A stretch of 47,611 nt of DNA from JAMXLO01 sp035569235 (GCA_035569235.1 DATMND010000079.1:1-47611); one strand, 5' to 3'; positions 24,644-33,486 are shown, counted from the first letter of the stretch. Numbers and translations: made by a program. Notes: a model not told the origin generated them from the letters alone.

Positions 24644-25894
24644 TCAGTCTGCCGAGACCTGGATCTCCTCCGGCGGTCGCACCCTCTGGAATTTGACCAG
24701 CAGCAGGATGTCGTAGGCAGCCTTCACAGCGCCGCCGATCAGCAATGGCCAGCCAAAAGCGGATACCGTCAACAGATAGCCCGAGATCATCGAACCTGCC
24801 GCCCACGCGAAAGTTTTCGGTGCCGCCGTGATGCTGGCCGCGGCCGGCCGCTCCTGTGGCGTGACGACCGCCATGACGTAAGACGCCCGGGTCGGTACAT
24901 CCATCTGCGATAACGCACTGCGCGCGAGCAGCAGGCCAATCGCCGTCGAAAGGTTTGGTGCGAACGGAATCAGCATCAGGAATATGTTCGATGGCAGATG
25001 GGTGAAGACCATCGTGTTGATCAACCCGATCCGCTCGGCGATCGGCACCGCAACCAAATACGAAACCGCCGAACAGACGCCGCTCCAGAACAGGATGGCC
25101 GCGGCAGTCGATACAGAAACCTGGAAGGTCTGATAAAGCCATAGCGCCAACAGCGACTGCACCAGGAAGCCGGTGCCGAACGAGTCCATGCCGAACAGTG
25201 CCGCCATCCCGTAGACCAGCCGCCGCGATTGCTGCAAAGGCGCTTGCGGTGCCGCCTCGACTGCCTCGGCTGCCGGTGACAAAGGTCGATACAGCAGCAT
25301 GGACAGTATCCCGAGCAGCCCATACACTCCAAACATCACCCGCATCGCCGTCACGCGATCGCAGCCGGCCCACTCGGACGCAATGTCGGGAGCGGCTGCG
25401 GCCAGCACACCGGCAGCACCGGCAAGGGATCCGATAACACTGTAGCGGGCGAACAACGCCGTTCGCCGGCGATTTGCGATCGTCTGGGTCAACACCGTCT
25501 GTTCCAGCGGCTGGAAGATGCTAGCATCGCCCGAGGTTGGGTTCATCGTGCCGACGAACGCAATCAGAAGCAGCGGCCAGAACGCCGTGACGATCGCAAA
25601 TCCCGCGCCGGTCGCCGTCATCAGCAGCGACGCGGCAAGCAGCAGCAGCCGGCGCGAATGCCGATTTGCGATCAGCCCCACCCACAGCGTAAGCAATGCG
25701 GTGCCGATCAGCGTGCATGCGACGATCGCGCCGATCGCCAACGAACTGAATCCGATCTCGACCAGATAGATCGGCAGCAGCAGCGAGACGAACCCGTCGG
25801 CGAACGCCCGGACGCCACGCGCGGCCAGAATGTGCAGCGCATCGGGTGAGGCGCCGGTTGGCATCGGTCGCCACCACTCGTCGCCCGTCAGCAT
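24644..25894 (-). CDS. MFS transporter in chrB operon
   Basis: A 416-aa protein with about 12 membrane helices. It begins with ALHILAARGVRAFADGFVSLLLPIYLVE and carries a short ANRHSRR loop after TM2, characteristic of a poorly described MFS branch. The ATG at 25894 overlaps the TGA of chrB (TGATG), so the two are translationally coupled. This implies a job in chromate or associated oxyanion/metal stress, most simply export. The substrate is unknown. Confidence 0.88.
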   Translation of the reverse strand: MLTGDEWWRPMPTGASPDALHILAARGVRAFADGFVSLLLPIYLVEIGFSSLAIGAIVACTLIGTALLTLWVGLIANRHSRRLLLLAASLLMTATGAGFAIVTAFWPLLLIAFVGTMNPTSGDASIFQPLEQTVLTQTIANRRRTALFARYSVIGSLAGAAGVLAAAAPDIASEWAGCDRVTAMRVMFGVYGLLGILSMLLYRPLSPAAEAVEAAPQAPLQQSRRLVYGMAALFGMDSFGTGFLVQSLLALWLYQTFQVSVSTAAAILFWSGVCSAVSYLVAVPIAERIGLINTMVFTHLPSNIFLMLIPFAPNLSTAIGLLLARSALSQMDVPTRASYVMAVVTPQERPAAASITAAPKTFAWAAGSMISGYLLTVSAFGWPLLIGGAVKAAYDILLLVKFQRVRPPEEIQVSAD

Positions 25895-26868
25895 CAGCCG
25901 CGCCGCTTGCGGAAATACTCGTAGAGGTCATCGAACACGGCGGCGCCTCGCGCCAGCCGCTGCGCATCGTCCTTGCTGGACTGACACAGGCCGGTGATGA
26001 GATGCGCGATGCCGCCGGTTTCCTCGCGCCCGAATTTGGCATCCTTCAGGTCAATGTCGTGCACGATCTCGGCAATTGCGGTCAGCGCCTTGTCGTTCAG
26101 GTCCAGCCTGGCCAGCAGCACCTCGAAGGTGCAGCGATCGCCCTCGTGGGTGAATTCAGCTTCGAACATGTCGAAGCGCAGTTCGTCATCCTGCGGTATG
26201 TGGCCCTTCGCCCGAACAAATCGGAAGCGCGCGTCCGGATCAATGAAGCGACGGATCAACCAGGCCGATGCGATGCGATCGACATAAACGCCCTGCCGCG
26301 TCACCCACACTCGGTTAGTCAGCGCACCGAGGCCGGCAACCACCGGTACACCGTCGTCCTTTGCACGCCCCATGGCTTCCTCCTCGCCCAGTTGCGCTTC
26401 GAGACCGGCGATCAGTCCGTCCACCGTCTCGCGGCCGTTGGCTCCGAAAAAGTCGATTGCGACCGTCTGGCCCACACTCGCCTTCAGACGCGCCAGCCGC
26501 GTCCGGATGTCGGGCCGATCGAGTGCCTCGCCAAGTCCACGCGCTTCCTGGGCCAGTGCGTCGTAATCCGCGCCACGGGCCGCGTTGAACATCGCCTGCA
26601 CCTCCTCGTCGGACAGGCCATCCACCAGTCGCGCCTCGCAGATCAACGCCTCACCGCCGCCATCCCTGACCTCGCGCAGCAGCCACTCGAAATCCTCCTG
26701 CGCTTGCTCGCCGGCCGGCAGCGCATGGACGGCGTTCTTGATCGCCACGGCGCCGAGGCTCTGCAGCCGTCGCCAGGTCTTCACCCGCTGATAGGCCGGC
26801 TTGGCGGGCAGCTGGTGGATCAGCAGCAGCCACCGCACCTGGTCGTCCATGGTCTCTACCTTGGCCAT
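25894..26868 (-). CDS. chrB: Chromate resistance protein ChrB (full length)
   Basis: A 324-aa ChrB, the chromate-responsive regulator of chr operons. The N-terminal domain (WLLLIHQLPAKPAYQRVKTW, RRLQSLGAVAIKNAVHALP) is the DNA-binding part in characterised homologues. The C-terminal ChrB_C domain starts about residue 188 with WVTRQGVYVDRIASAWLIRRFIDPDARFRFV. It diverges from the chrA operon, with the palindrome at 26899-26914 in between, and is coupled to a downstream MFS gene. Regulatory function is known for the family; the exact operator here is inferred. Confidence 0.92.
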   Translation of the reverse strand: MAKVETMDDQVRWLLLIHQLPAKPAYQRVKTWRRLQSLGAVAIKNAVHALPAGEQAQEDFEWLLREVRDGGGEALICEARLVDGLSDEEVQAMFNAARGADYDALAQEARGLGEALDRPDIRTRLARLKASVGQTVAIDFFGANGRETVDGLIAGLEAQLGEEEAMGRAKDDGVPVVAGLGALTNRVWVTRQGVYVDRIASAWLIRRFIDPDARFRFVRAKGHIPQDDELRFDMFEAEFTHEGDRCTFEVLLARLDLNDKALTAIAEIVHDIDLKDAKFGREETGGIAHLITGLCQSSKDDAQRLARGAAVFDDLYEYFRKRRG

Positions 26869-26898
26869 GACGAAACCGTATCACATCTCGATCACGAA

Positions 26899-26914
26899 TG
26901 ATATACTTGTATCA
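26899..26914. promoter_or_regulatory. Operator-like palindrome between divergent chr operons
   Basis: TGATATACTTGTATCA is a 16-bp imperfect palindrome (TGATAnAnnTnTATCA). The AT-rich patch sits in an otherwise GC-rich intergenic gap 31 bases from chrB and 51 bases before the ChrB_C gene. A second GTATCAC occurs just beside the chrB start (26879-26885). Position and symmetry suggest the binding site for ChrB controlling both operons. Confidence 0.5.
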
Positions 26915-26964
26915 CGCCATGTCCTGTCCTATGTGTACCGCCACGCGCCGGGAGGAACACGATC

Positions 26965-27429
26965 ATGAAATGGATCACGCGTGAACGGCCGAAGATCGAC
27001 CGGATTGCCTGTCCATGGCTGATCCGACGCTTTGTGGAAGCCGATGCCGAGTTTCTCTACGTCCCGACCGAACAGGTCTTCGAGGTCGCCGGCGCGACGG
27101 GCGCGGTGCCCTACGACATCCCTGGCGCCGAACCGTTCTCCCACGACGGCGAACTGTGCAGCTTCGACGCCTTCCTGAAGCACTATGGCCTGAGCGACCC
27201 CGCATTGCAGCACCTCGCGACCATCGTGCGGGGCGCTGACACCGCGCGCCTCGATCTGGCGCCGCAGGCTGCGGGCCTGCTCGCCATCTCGCTCGGACTG
27301 TCCGCAAACTTCCAGGACGACCATGCGATGCTGGAACAGGGCCTCGTGGTCTACGACGCTCTGTACGCCTGGTGCAGGGACCACCAGCACGAGACGCACA
27401 GCTGGAACCCGGCGCTGGCCGCGCAATGA
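26965..27429 (+). CDS. Stand-alone ChrB C-terminal domain protein
   Basis: A 154-aa protein corresponding only to the ChrB_C domain. RERPKIDRIACPWLIRRFVEADAEFLYV aligns with the second half of the full-length ChrB encoded divergently. It keeps the conserved Cys, a PFSHDGELCSFDAFL segment and a closing region LVVYDALYAWCRDH. It lacks the DNA-binding half, so it may sense chromate or reductively process it, or act as a partner of full-length ChrB. Its stop overlaps the chrA start (ATGA). GGGAGG precedes the ATG. Confidence 0.88.
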   Translation: MKWITRERPKIDRIACPWLIRRFVEADAEFLYVPTEQVFEVAGATGAVPYDIPGAEPFSHDGELCSFDAFLKHYGLSDPALQHLATIVRGADTARLDLAPQAAGLLAISLGLSANFQDDHAMLEQGLVVYDALYAWCRDHQHETHSWNPALAAQ

Positions 27430-28652
27430 GCACGACCCCGGTCACCTCGCCAGAACCGGACACCGGCACCGCCAGGCACAGTGGTTCCATGGTTGAGTTG
27501 GCTGTCTACTTTCTGCGGCTTGGCACGCTCGGCTTCGGTGGCCCGGTCGCGCTGTGCGGACTGATGGAGAAGGACCTCGTCCAGGAGCGCGGCTGGCTGA
27601 CGAAGGGGGAGATGCGCGATGCCATAGCCGTCAGCCAGTCGATGCCGGGGCCGCTCGCCATCCAGGTGGGCATTTTCATCAGCTACATGCGTGGCGGCTT
27701 CTGGGGTGCCTGGGTTGGCGGCTGGGCCTTCATCCTGCCCAACTTCCTCATCGTGGCGGCGCTGGGCGCTCTGTACGTCCACTTCGGCGGCCTCTCGTGG
27801 ATGACTGCGATCTTCTATGGCGTCAGCCCGGCGGTCATCGCGCTGATCGTCCATTCCTGCTGGCGGCTCGGAAAGCTCGGCATGGAGGACTGGTTCCAGT
27901 GGGCGGTTGCCGGGGTGTCCTTCCTGGTCACCGTCGTGCTGCAGGCCGAAGTGGCAATCCTGTTCATCGCCGCCGGCGTGTTCGGCATTCTGTACTATGG
28001 CTCACTGTTTGGTCGTTCGCCGCCGGCGGCAATGGCAGCCTTCGCGGCCCCGTTGGGCGCTGCCGGCACCGTGGCGATCGGCACGTCACAGACCGCATCG
28101 CTGTCCCTGCTCGCCAAGCTCGGCGCATTCTTTCTCAAGGCTGGCAGCCTGACCTTCGGCAGCGGCCTGGTGATCGTGCCGTTTCTTGAGCAAGGTCTTG
28201 TCAAGGACACTCACTGGCTGAACCCGCGGGAATTCCTGGTCGCGGTCGCAATCGGCATGCTGAGCCCCGGACCAGTGGTAATCACCGCCACATTCGTCGG
28301 TTATCTTGTCGCCGGATTTTGGGGCTCGCTCGTTGCCACGGTCGGCATCTTCCTGCCGTCGTTTCTGATGGTGCTGATCGTCGCGCCCATCCTGATGAGG
28401 CACCGTAACAACGCCAATGTTCAGGGTTTTGTGAAGGGCGCATTCGCAGCCGCGATCGGCACGATCCTCGGCGCATGCGTTCTGCTTGGGAAGATCGCCA
28501 TCGGCGACTGGCTGACCGCGCTGATCGCGATCGTCTGCCTTGCCGTGCTGTTCCGCTTCAAGGTCAGCAACCCGCTGATGATCGGCGCGACAGCCATCGT
28601 CGGGCTGATCGCGTTCCCGATCATCCGGCCCGCCTGGGTGTTCGTCCAATGA
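27426..28652 (+). CDS. chrA: Chromate transporter ChrA (first copy)
   Basis: A 408-aa CHR-family chromate efflux protein with two homologous halves. The first begins LGTLGFGGPVALCGLMEKDL and contains SQSMPGPLAIQVGIFISYMRGG. The second begins AGSLTFGSGLVIVPFLEQ and contains SPGPVVITATFVGYLVAGFWG. These GFGGP/PGP motifs are family hallmarks. The start at 27426 overlaps the upstream stop. The protein exports chromate driven by the proton gradient. It is the core of the plus-strand chr operon. Confidence 0.95.
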   Translation: MSTTPVTSPEPDTGTARHSGSMVELAVYFLRLGTLGFGGPVALCGLMEKDLVQERGWLTKGEMRDAIAVSQSMPGPLAIQVGIFISYMRGGFWGAWVGGWAFILPNFLIVAALGALYVHFGGLSWMTAIFYGVSPAVIALIVHSCWRLGKLGMEDWFQWAVAGVSFLVTVVLQAEVAILFIAAGVFGILYYGSLFGRSPPAAMAAFAAPLGAAGTVAIGTSQTASLSLLAKLGAFFLKAGSLTFGSGLVIVPFLEQGLVKDTHWLNPREFLVAVAIGMLSPGPVVITATFVGYLVAGFWGSLVATVGIFLPSFLMVLIVAPILMRHRNNANVQGFVKGAFAAAIGTILGACVLLGKIAIGDWLTALIAIVCLAVLFRFKVSNPLMIGATAIVGLIAFPIIRPAWVFVQ

Positions 28653-28687
28653 TTCGACGCGGATCGCTACCAGAAAAGGAAACCATC

Positions 28688-29581
28688 ATGCGCACAACTT
28701 ACGCCGTCATGATTGCAGGTTCGGTACTGCTGCCCGCGCTGCCGGCCGCGGCGGCCGATATCGATTGGGCCAAGGTCGATCAGGCGCTTGGCAAGCCGGG
28801 GGCGAACCAGCCCGGCGATATTCACAAGTACGCGCTGCCGCGTACCGACCTTCACGTCACGGTCGATGGCGTGACCATCAAGCCGGCATTGGCGCTTGGC
28901 AGTTGGCTGGCCTTCAAGCCGATGGGCACCGGCGCGATGGTCATGGGCGACCTCGTGCTCGCCGAGGATGAGATCAATCCCGTGATGGCGAAGCTGCTGA
29001 CCGGCGGCGTTGCGGTCACGGCAGTGCACAATCATCTGCTGCGCGCGCAGCCACCGACCTTCTACATGCACGTGAATGGTGAAGGCGACCCGGTCAAACT
29101 TGCCACGACGCTGCACGATGCGCTCGGCGCAAGTAAAACGCCGTTTACCGCGCCGGCGACAGTTGCATCAGCCGCGCCTGCGGCTCCCGAACTGGACAGC
29201 GCGAAGCTCGAACAGGTCCTCGGCTACAAGGCGACGCTGAACGGCGGCGTCTGGCAGTTCACCGTTCCGCGCGGCGATGCGACCAGCGACGCCGGCATGG
29301 CGGTGCCGCCCGCCATGGGCATGGCGATCCCGATCAACTTCCAGCCTACGGGCGACGGCAAGGCGGCCATCACAGGCGACTTCGTGCTGCTGGCAAGCGA
29401 GGTCACACCGGTTCTCACGGCACTGCGCGCCAACGGCATCGAGGTAACGGCGCTGCACAATCACATGCTCGACGACCAGCCGCGCATGTTCTTCGTGCAC
29501 TTCTGGGCCAACGACGACGCGGTCAAGCTCGCACAGGGACTGCGCGCGGCGCTCGACAAGGTGAACGTGGCGAAGAGCTGA
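28688..29581 (+). CDS. Two-domain DUF1259 exported protein
   Basis: A 297-aa protein with an N-terminal signal peptide (MRTTYAVMIAGSVLLPALPA to AAAAD). Two tandem DUF1259 domains follow: IDWAKVDQALGKPG...ALGSWLAFKPMG...VTAVHNHLLRAQPPTFYMHV, then LDSAKLEQVLGYKA...MAIPINFQPTG...VTALHNHMLDDQPRMFFVHF. The repeated VTALHNH motif with conserved histidines suggests a metal or ligand site. It lies 35 bases after chrA in the same direction. DUF1259 proteins often accompany chromate genes, but the function is unknown. A longer in-frame start within chrA is rejected. Confidence 0.88.
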   Translation: MRTTYAVMIAGSVLLPALPAAAADIDWAKVDQALGKPGANQPGDIHKYALPRTDLHVTVDGVTIKPALALGSWLAFKPMGTGAMVMGDLVLAEDEINPVMAKLLTGGVAVTAVHNHLLRAQPPTFYMHVNGEGDPVKLATTLHDALGASKTPFTAPATVASAAPAAPELDSAKLEQVLGYKATLNGGVWQFTVPRGDATSDAGMAVPPAMGMAIPINFQPTGDGKAAITGDFVLLASEVTPVLTALRANGIEVTALHNHMLDDQPRMFFVHFWANDDAVKLAQGLRAALDKVNVAKS

Positions 29582-29596
29582 CACGCAGGGAGGGCG

Positions 29597-30253
29597 ATGA
29601 TGGGACCGCGCCAGGTTCTCGCGATGGCCACGGCGATGGCGAGCGTTGCGTCCGTATCCGCCGCGCAGAGTGGCTCAGGCGTGGTCCCGCTCGCACCGAC
29701 CCAGCCCGGCGGATTGCCGGCAGACTTTCAGGTGGCGCGCACCGGGAGGGGTGCGCCCGCCGCCTGGAGCGTCGTCGCGGATCCAAACGCGCAGGGCGGA
29801 CAGGTTCTGGTACAGACCAGCACGGACCAGACGGATTATCGGTTCCCGCTGGCGATTTACGGCGGCGTGACGGCGGCCAACGTCGAGGTCACGGTGCGCT
29901 TCAAGGCGGTCGGCGGCCGGATCGATCGGGCAGGCGGCATCGCTGTGCGGCTTGCCGATCCGGACAATTACTATGTCCTGCGGGCGAATGCCCTGGAGGA
30001 CAACGTCAACTTCTATCGTGTCGTGCAGGGCTCGCGACGTGAGATCCATGGCGTCAGCGCCAAGGTAACGTCGGATCAATGGCACACCTTGAGTCTGCGC
30101 GCCGAGGGCGACCGGTTCACGGTGGGGTTCGATGGCGCAACGCTGTTCACGGCGACCGATCGGACGTTTGCCGGTGCCGGAAAGGTCGCGCTTTGGACCA
30201 AGGCCGACAGCGTCACGCAGTTCGACGGGCTGACAATCCGGGCGTTGCCATAA
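29597..30253 (+). CDS. Exported LamG/DUF1080-like beta-sandwich protein
   Basis: A 218-aa protein with a signal peptide (ATAMASVASVSAAQ). A concanavalin-like fold is suggested by DNYYVLRANALEDNVNFYRV, the WHTLSLRAEGDRFTVGFDG block and the closing KADSVTQFDGLTI. Such domains bind glycans or act as sugar-hydrolase-like modules. It is 15 bases after the DUF1259 gene and 20 before the SOD fusion, hence co-transcribed in the chr operon. I infer a periplasmic accessory role but see no catalytic residue set. Confidence 0.78.
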   Translation: MMGPRQVLAMATAMASVASVSAAQSGSGVVPLAPTQPGGLPADFQVARTGRGAPAAWSVVADPNAQGGQVLVQTSTDQTDYRFPLAIYGGVTAANVEVTVRFKAVGGRIDRAGGIAVRLADPDNYYVLRANALEDNVNFYRVVQGSRREIHGVSAKVTSDQWHTLSLRAEGDRFTVGFDGATLFTATDRTFAGAGKVALWTKADSVTQFDGLTIRALP

Positions 30254-30273
30254 GCGTTAGAGGATGACAAATC

Positions 30274-31287
30274 ATGACATTCGCAGTGCGACCGTTCCTG
30301 CTCAAGCCGCAGCGGATGAACGGGCTTTCCGAGCGACTTCTCGTGAGCCATTACGAGAACAACTATGGCGGTGCGCTGCGACGGCTGAACGCCATTCAGG
30401 CGCGTCTTGCGGCCGTCGATTGGGCGCATGTGCCGGTGTTCGAGATCAACGGCCTCAAGCGCGAAGAGCTGATTGCCGCGGGCTCGGTAATCCTGCACGA
30501 GATCTATTTCGATTCGCTCGGCGGCGACGGCGACAAAGCGCCCACCGGGCTTGGCGAACCGCCCGCTGGACTCGCCCAGGCGCTTGAGCGCGATTTTGGC
30601 AGCGTCATGGCCTGGCGCACCGAGTTTACCGCCATGGCAAAGGCGCAAGCAGGCGGTTCGGGCTGGACGATCCTCGCCTGGTCCGAGCGCCTGGGCCGGC
30701 TGGTCAACCAGTGGGCGGCCGACCATGCGCACGGCCTGCCGGGGGCTGCCCCGATCCTCGCGCTCGACATGTACGAGCATGCCTACCATCTCGATTTTGG
30801 TGCGAGGGCGGCTGCCTATGTCGATCAGGTGATGGCCAACCTGAATTGGGAGCGGATCGGCGCGCGGTATCGCCTGGCGATCGGCGAAGGATCGGGAGAA
30901 GACGAGCACTTCCTGCCCTTCGGCGCGCCGGCGCAAGAGGAGGCACGGATTTCGGCCGAGGAGCTGAAGGCCGCGCTGGAGAGTGACGAAGATCGCCGAC
31001 CAGTGCTTCTGGATCTCTGTCTGCCTGTGGACCTGCCTCGACGCACCGATATGCTGGCGGGTGCCGTCATGCACGCCCCTGCGGCGCTCCCGCGCTGGGT
31101 CGAGGCGCTGCCTCGCGACCGGCCGATCGCGGTCTATTGCATTTGCGGATTTCAGGTCAGTGGCAGGGCCGTGACCGAGCTGCGACAGCGGGGCTATGAC
31201 GCCAGGGCACTCGTCGGCGGGATCACCGCCTGGCACGCGATCGGCGGCTCCACCGTGCCACTGGATCGGTCCACCTACGAAAGTTGA
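30274..31287 (+). CDS. Fe/Mn superoxide dismutase-rhodanese fusion (ChrC-ChrE-like)
   Basis: A 337-aa two-domain protein. Residues 1-200 are a superoxide dismutase with metal ligands His26 (SHYENNYGG), His75 (ILHEIYF), Asp165 and His169 (DMYEHAYHLDF). Residues about 225-330 are a rhodanese domain with a catalytic-loop cysteine at 288 (VYCICGFQVSGRA) and LVGGITAWHAIGG. In known chromate operons ChrC is an SOD-like protein and ChrE a separate rhodanese-like protein, and here they form one chain. It probably removes superoxide from chromate reduction and handles thiol-bound chromium or sulfur. Cytoplasmic: no signal peptide. Confidence 0.9.
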   Translation: MTFAVRPFLLKPQRMNGLSERLLVSHYENNYGGALRRLNAIQARLAAVDWAHVPVFEINGLKREELIAAGSVILHEIYFDSLGGDGDKAPTGLGEPPAGLAQALERDFGSVMAWRTEFTAMAKAQAGGSGWTILAWSERLGRLVNQWAADHAHGLPGAAPILALDMYEHAYHLDFGARAAAYVDQVMANLNWERIGARYRLAIGEGSGEDEHFLPFGAPAQEEARISAEELKAALESDEDRRPVLLDLCLPVDLPRRTDMLAGAVMHAPAALPRWVEALPRDRPIAVYCICGFQVSGRAVTELRQRGYDARALVGGITAWHAIGGSTVPLDRSTYES

Positions 31288-31291
31288 GGCC

Positions 31292-32497
31292 ATGCAACTA
31301 CGAACTGTCGGGCTGGCCGAGATCACTCGGGTTTTTCTCAAGATCGGCGCGATGAGTTACGGCGGCCCTGCCATCATGGGAATCATGCAGGCGGAGGTCC
31401 AGGAGAGGCGCCAATGGATCGCCAAGCAGGATTTCGTCGAGGGCCTGGCATTGGTCAACATGCTGCCCGGTCCTGGCGCGACACAATTGGGCATCTTCCT
31501 TGGCCACGCGAAGCGCGGCCTCTGGGGTGGTATCCTCGCTGGCACCGCATTCATTTTGCCGGCCTTCCTCATCATGCTCGCGTTGTCGGCTGCCTACGAA
31601 GCGTTTGGTGCATTCGCCGTGGCGCGACACGCCTTCTATGGCATCGGGCCTGTCGTCGTCGGCGTCTTTGCCGTTGCGGTCTATCGGCTCGGCCGAGGCA
31701 CAATGACGTTGCGCAGCCAGGTTGCCATCGGCGTCGCCGTATTGCTGCTGACGCTGCTGAGCTCTATTGGTCTCACCATCACGCTATTGGCCGCCGGCTG
31801 TGTTGGCGTTGCGTTGTTTCATTCCCGCCGGACCGGACTGATCGCCTTGGGGGTCCTCGCCGCGCCGTTCACAGGTTACGCCTTGGCCGCACCAGAGTTA
31901 GCGATGCCGGCGTGGTTCGATGCTCCGATGCAGCAATCAGACTTGCCCGACCTATCGAGCCTTGGCTTGTTCTTTTTCAAGGTCGGGGCGCTGACGTTCG
32001 GCGGCGGGCTTTCGATGCTGGCGTTCATTCAGGAGCAGGTCGTCAACCAGTTCCACTGGCTGACGCCGCAGGAGTTTGTTGACGGCCTCGCACTCGGGCA
32101 GCTCACACCGGGACCGGTGCTGATGTTGGCTGCCTTCGTGGGATACAAACTCGCCGGCGTGGCCGGCGCGGCCGTGGCGGCGGGCGCGATATTCCTGCCT
32201 TCCTTTGTGATGATGCTGTCCGTCCTGCCTCTGCTCCAGCGCATGAACGACCTGCAATGGCTGCGCGCCTTCATGCGCGGCGTGGCGCCGGCAGTCATCG
32301 GCGCGCTCGGTGCGTCGTTGGCGCAGATGGCGCCGCAGGCCGCGCCCGACCCGTTCACCGCGTGTCTTCTGATCCTGACGGTCGGCGTGCTGCTGTTGCG
32401 GAATATCGGGCCGCTGCCACTGGTGTTCGGCGGGGCGGTGCTCGGCCTGATTGCCAAGGCAGGTCTGTGGGAGCGTGTGGAGCGGTTCGCGCGCTGA
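31292..32497 (+). CDS. chrA: Chromate transporter ChrA (second copy)
   Basis: A 401-aa CHR-family transporter with two halves. The first shows IGAMSYGGPAIMGIMQAEVQ and NMLPGPGATQLGIFLGH. The second shows KVGALTFGGGLSMLAFIQEQVV and QLTPGPVLMLAAFVGYKLAG. It is distinct from the first ChrA (YGGP versus FGGP, different loops), so it is an older paralogue rather than a recent duplication. It starts four bases after the SOD-rhodanese gene. Two ChrA copies may differ in affinity or substrate. Confidence 0.94.
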   Translation: MQLRTVGLAEITRVFLKIGAMSYGGPAIMGIMQAEVQERRQWIAKQDFVEGLALVNMLPGPGATQLGIFLGHAKRGLWGGILAGTAFILPAFLIMLALSAAYEAFGAFAVARHAFYGIGPVVVGVFAVAVYRLGRGTMTLRSQVAIGVAVLLLTLLSSIGLTITLLAAGCVGVALFHSRRTGLIALGVLAAPFTGYALAAPELAMPAWFDAPMQQSDLPDLSSLGLFFFKVGALTFGGGLSMLAFIQEQVVNQFHWLTPQEFVDGLALGQLTPGPVLMLAAFVGYKLAGVAGAAVAAGAIFLPSFVMMLSVLPLLQRMNDLQWLRAFMRGVAPAVIGALGASLAQMAPQAAPDPFTACLLILTVGVLLLRNIGPLPLVFGGAVLGLIAKAGLWERVERFAR

Positions 32498-32576
32498 CAG
32501 AAATGATGCGCAACGCCGTCGCATGGCGTCCGATCGTATGTTGAACCGGCACGGCAAATACGAAAGGGAGCATAGC

Positions 32577-33098
32577 ATGTCATCATACACTCTTCGCGCT
32601 TTTCTGTCAGGCGCGGCCATTCTCGCGATTGGGTGCGTTGCCTGCGCCCAATCTAGCGCCGAGGAGAAGAACACGCCTGCTTTGGCGGCTGCCATGAAGG
32701 ATGCACGGACGACCTTGGAACAAGGTCTCGGCACTGCTGACAAGACGGGCCGGCCGATTTCGGCGAAATTCGAGGTCGAGGACGGCAAGCTCCAGTTGTC
32801 GATCTACGTGGTCGGGGGCGATGGATTCAGAGAAGTTCTGCTCGACCCTCTGTCTGGTGCGTCGAGGTCCGCGGACAAGATTACCGATACTGACGATCTG
32901 AAGGACGCGCAGGAACAAAGCGCGGCAATGGCGAAGTCAAAGACGGCCTTGTTAGCGGCTGTCCAGCATGCTATTGCCGCGGACACCGGCACTCGCGTCA
33001 TCAGCGCCTACCCCGGACTGCAGGATGGGCAGCCGATTGCGGCGATCACCCTGTTGCGTGGCGACGACTTCAATAAAGTCACGGAAAAGCTCGATTAA
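32577..33098 (+). CDS. Exported PepSY-like protein (paralogue 1)
   Basis: A 173-aa secreted protein. The N-terminus is LRAFLSGAAILAIGCVACAQSSA, either a signal peptide or a lipoprotein signal. Two similar halves follow: ISAKFEVEDGKLQLSIYVVG...FREVLLDPLSG and VISAYPGLQDGQPIAAITLLRGDDFNKV. This strand-turn-strand pattern resembles PepSY modules, which inhibit proteases or form sensor domains. It closes the chr operon, 79 bases after chrA. A clear paralogue of equal length lies at 38620-39141. The family assignment is by eye and uncertain. Confidence 0.75.
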   Translation: MSSYTLRAFLSGAAILAIGCVACAQSSAEEKNTPALAAAMKDARTTLEQGLGTADKTGRPISAKFEVEDGKLQLSIYVVGGDGFREVLLDPLSGASRSADKITDTDDLKDAQEQSAAMAKSKTALLAAVQHAIAADTGTRVISAYPGLQDGQPIAAITLLRGDDFNKVTEKLD

Positions 33099-33486
33099 AC
33101 ACCGGGGCCGGGCCGGCCTGTAAGAGGGGGCACAATCTGGTCGTGGTGGAGCGGAGCACGGCCAAGGCGGACAGCGCCACACAATTATTCCTAAACTGAA
33201 GGCTGTCCAATAGTCCAATCAACTCGTTCGCCTCTACTCTCCAAAGTTTGATGTTCCCATCCCGGCTCCGAAGCAACCGCGTGCATACAGCATAGATCGC
33301 AACCCGAGAGACCAGAGCCGAAGCGTTCGCCACGAGAGGTTGTAAATGCGATGTGATGCATGCATACTGCAGCATCGTTTCCAGCATTTTCCCGCTTTGG
33401 TGGCACCAGCCGATCATGTGCAACAACAGAACCCACAGCTCTGCGCGATCACTTCTGCCCGTGAAGCCGATTGGTTGAAGCGCCAC
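33079..33486 (-). CDS. Hypothetical protein, doubtful
   Basis: A 135-codon frame beginning with GTG at 33486. AAGGAG lies about nine bases upstream, a good ribosome site and the main argument for a gene. The product (MALQPIGFTGRSDRAELWVL...) has no motif I recognise and slightly overlaps the upstream plus-strand gene. Codon use is unlike its neighbours. It may be a gene of foreign origin or chance. Confidence 0.22.
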   Translation of the reverse strand: MALQPIGFTGRSDRAELWVLLLHMIGWCHQSGKMLETMLQYACITSHLQPLVANASALVSRVAIYAVCTRLLRSRDGNIKLWRVEANELIGLLDSLQFRNNCVALSALAVLRSTTTRLCPLLQAGPAPVFNRAFP

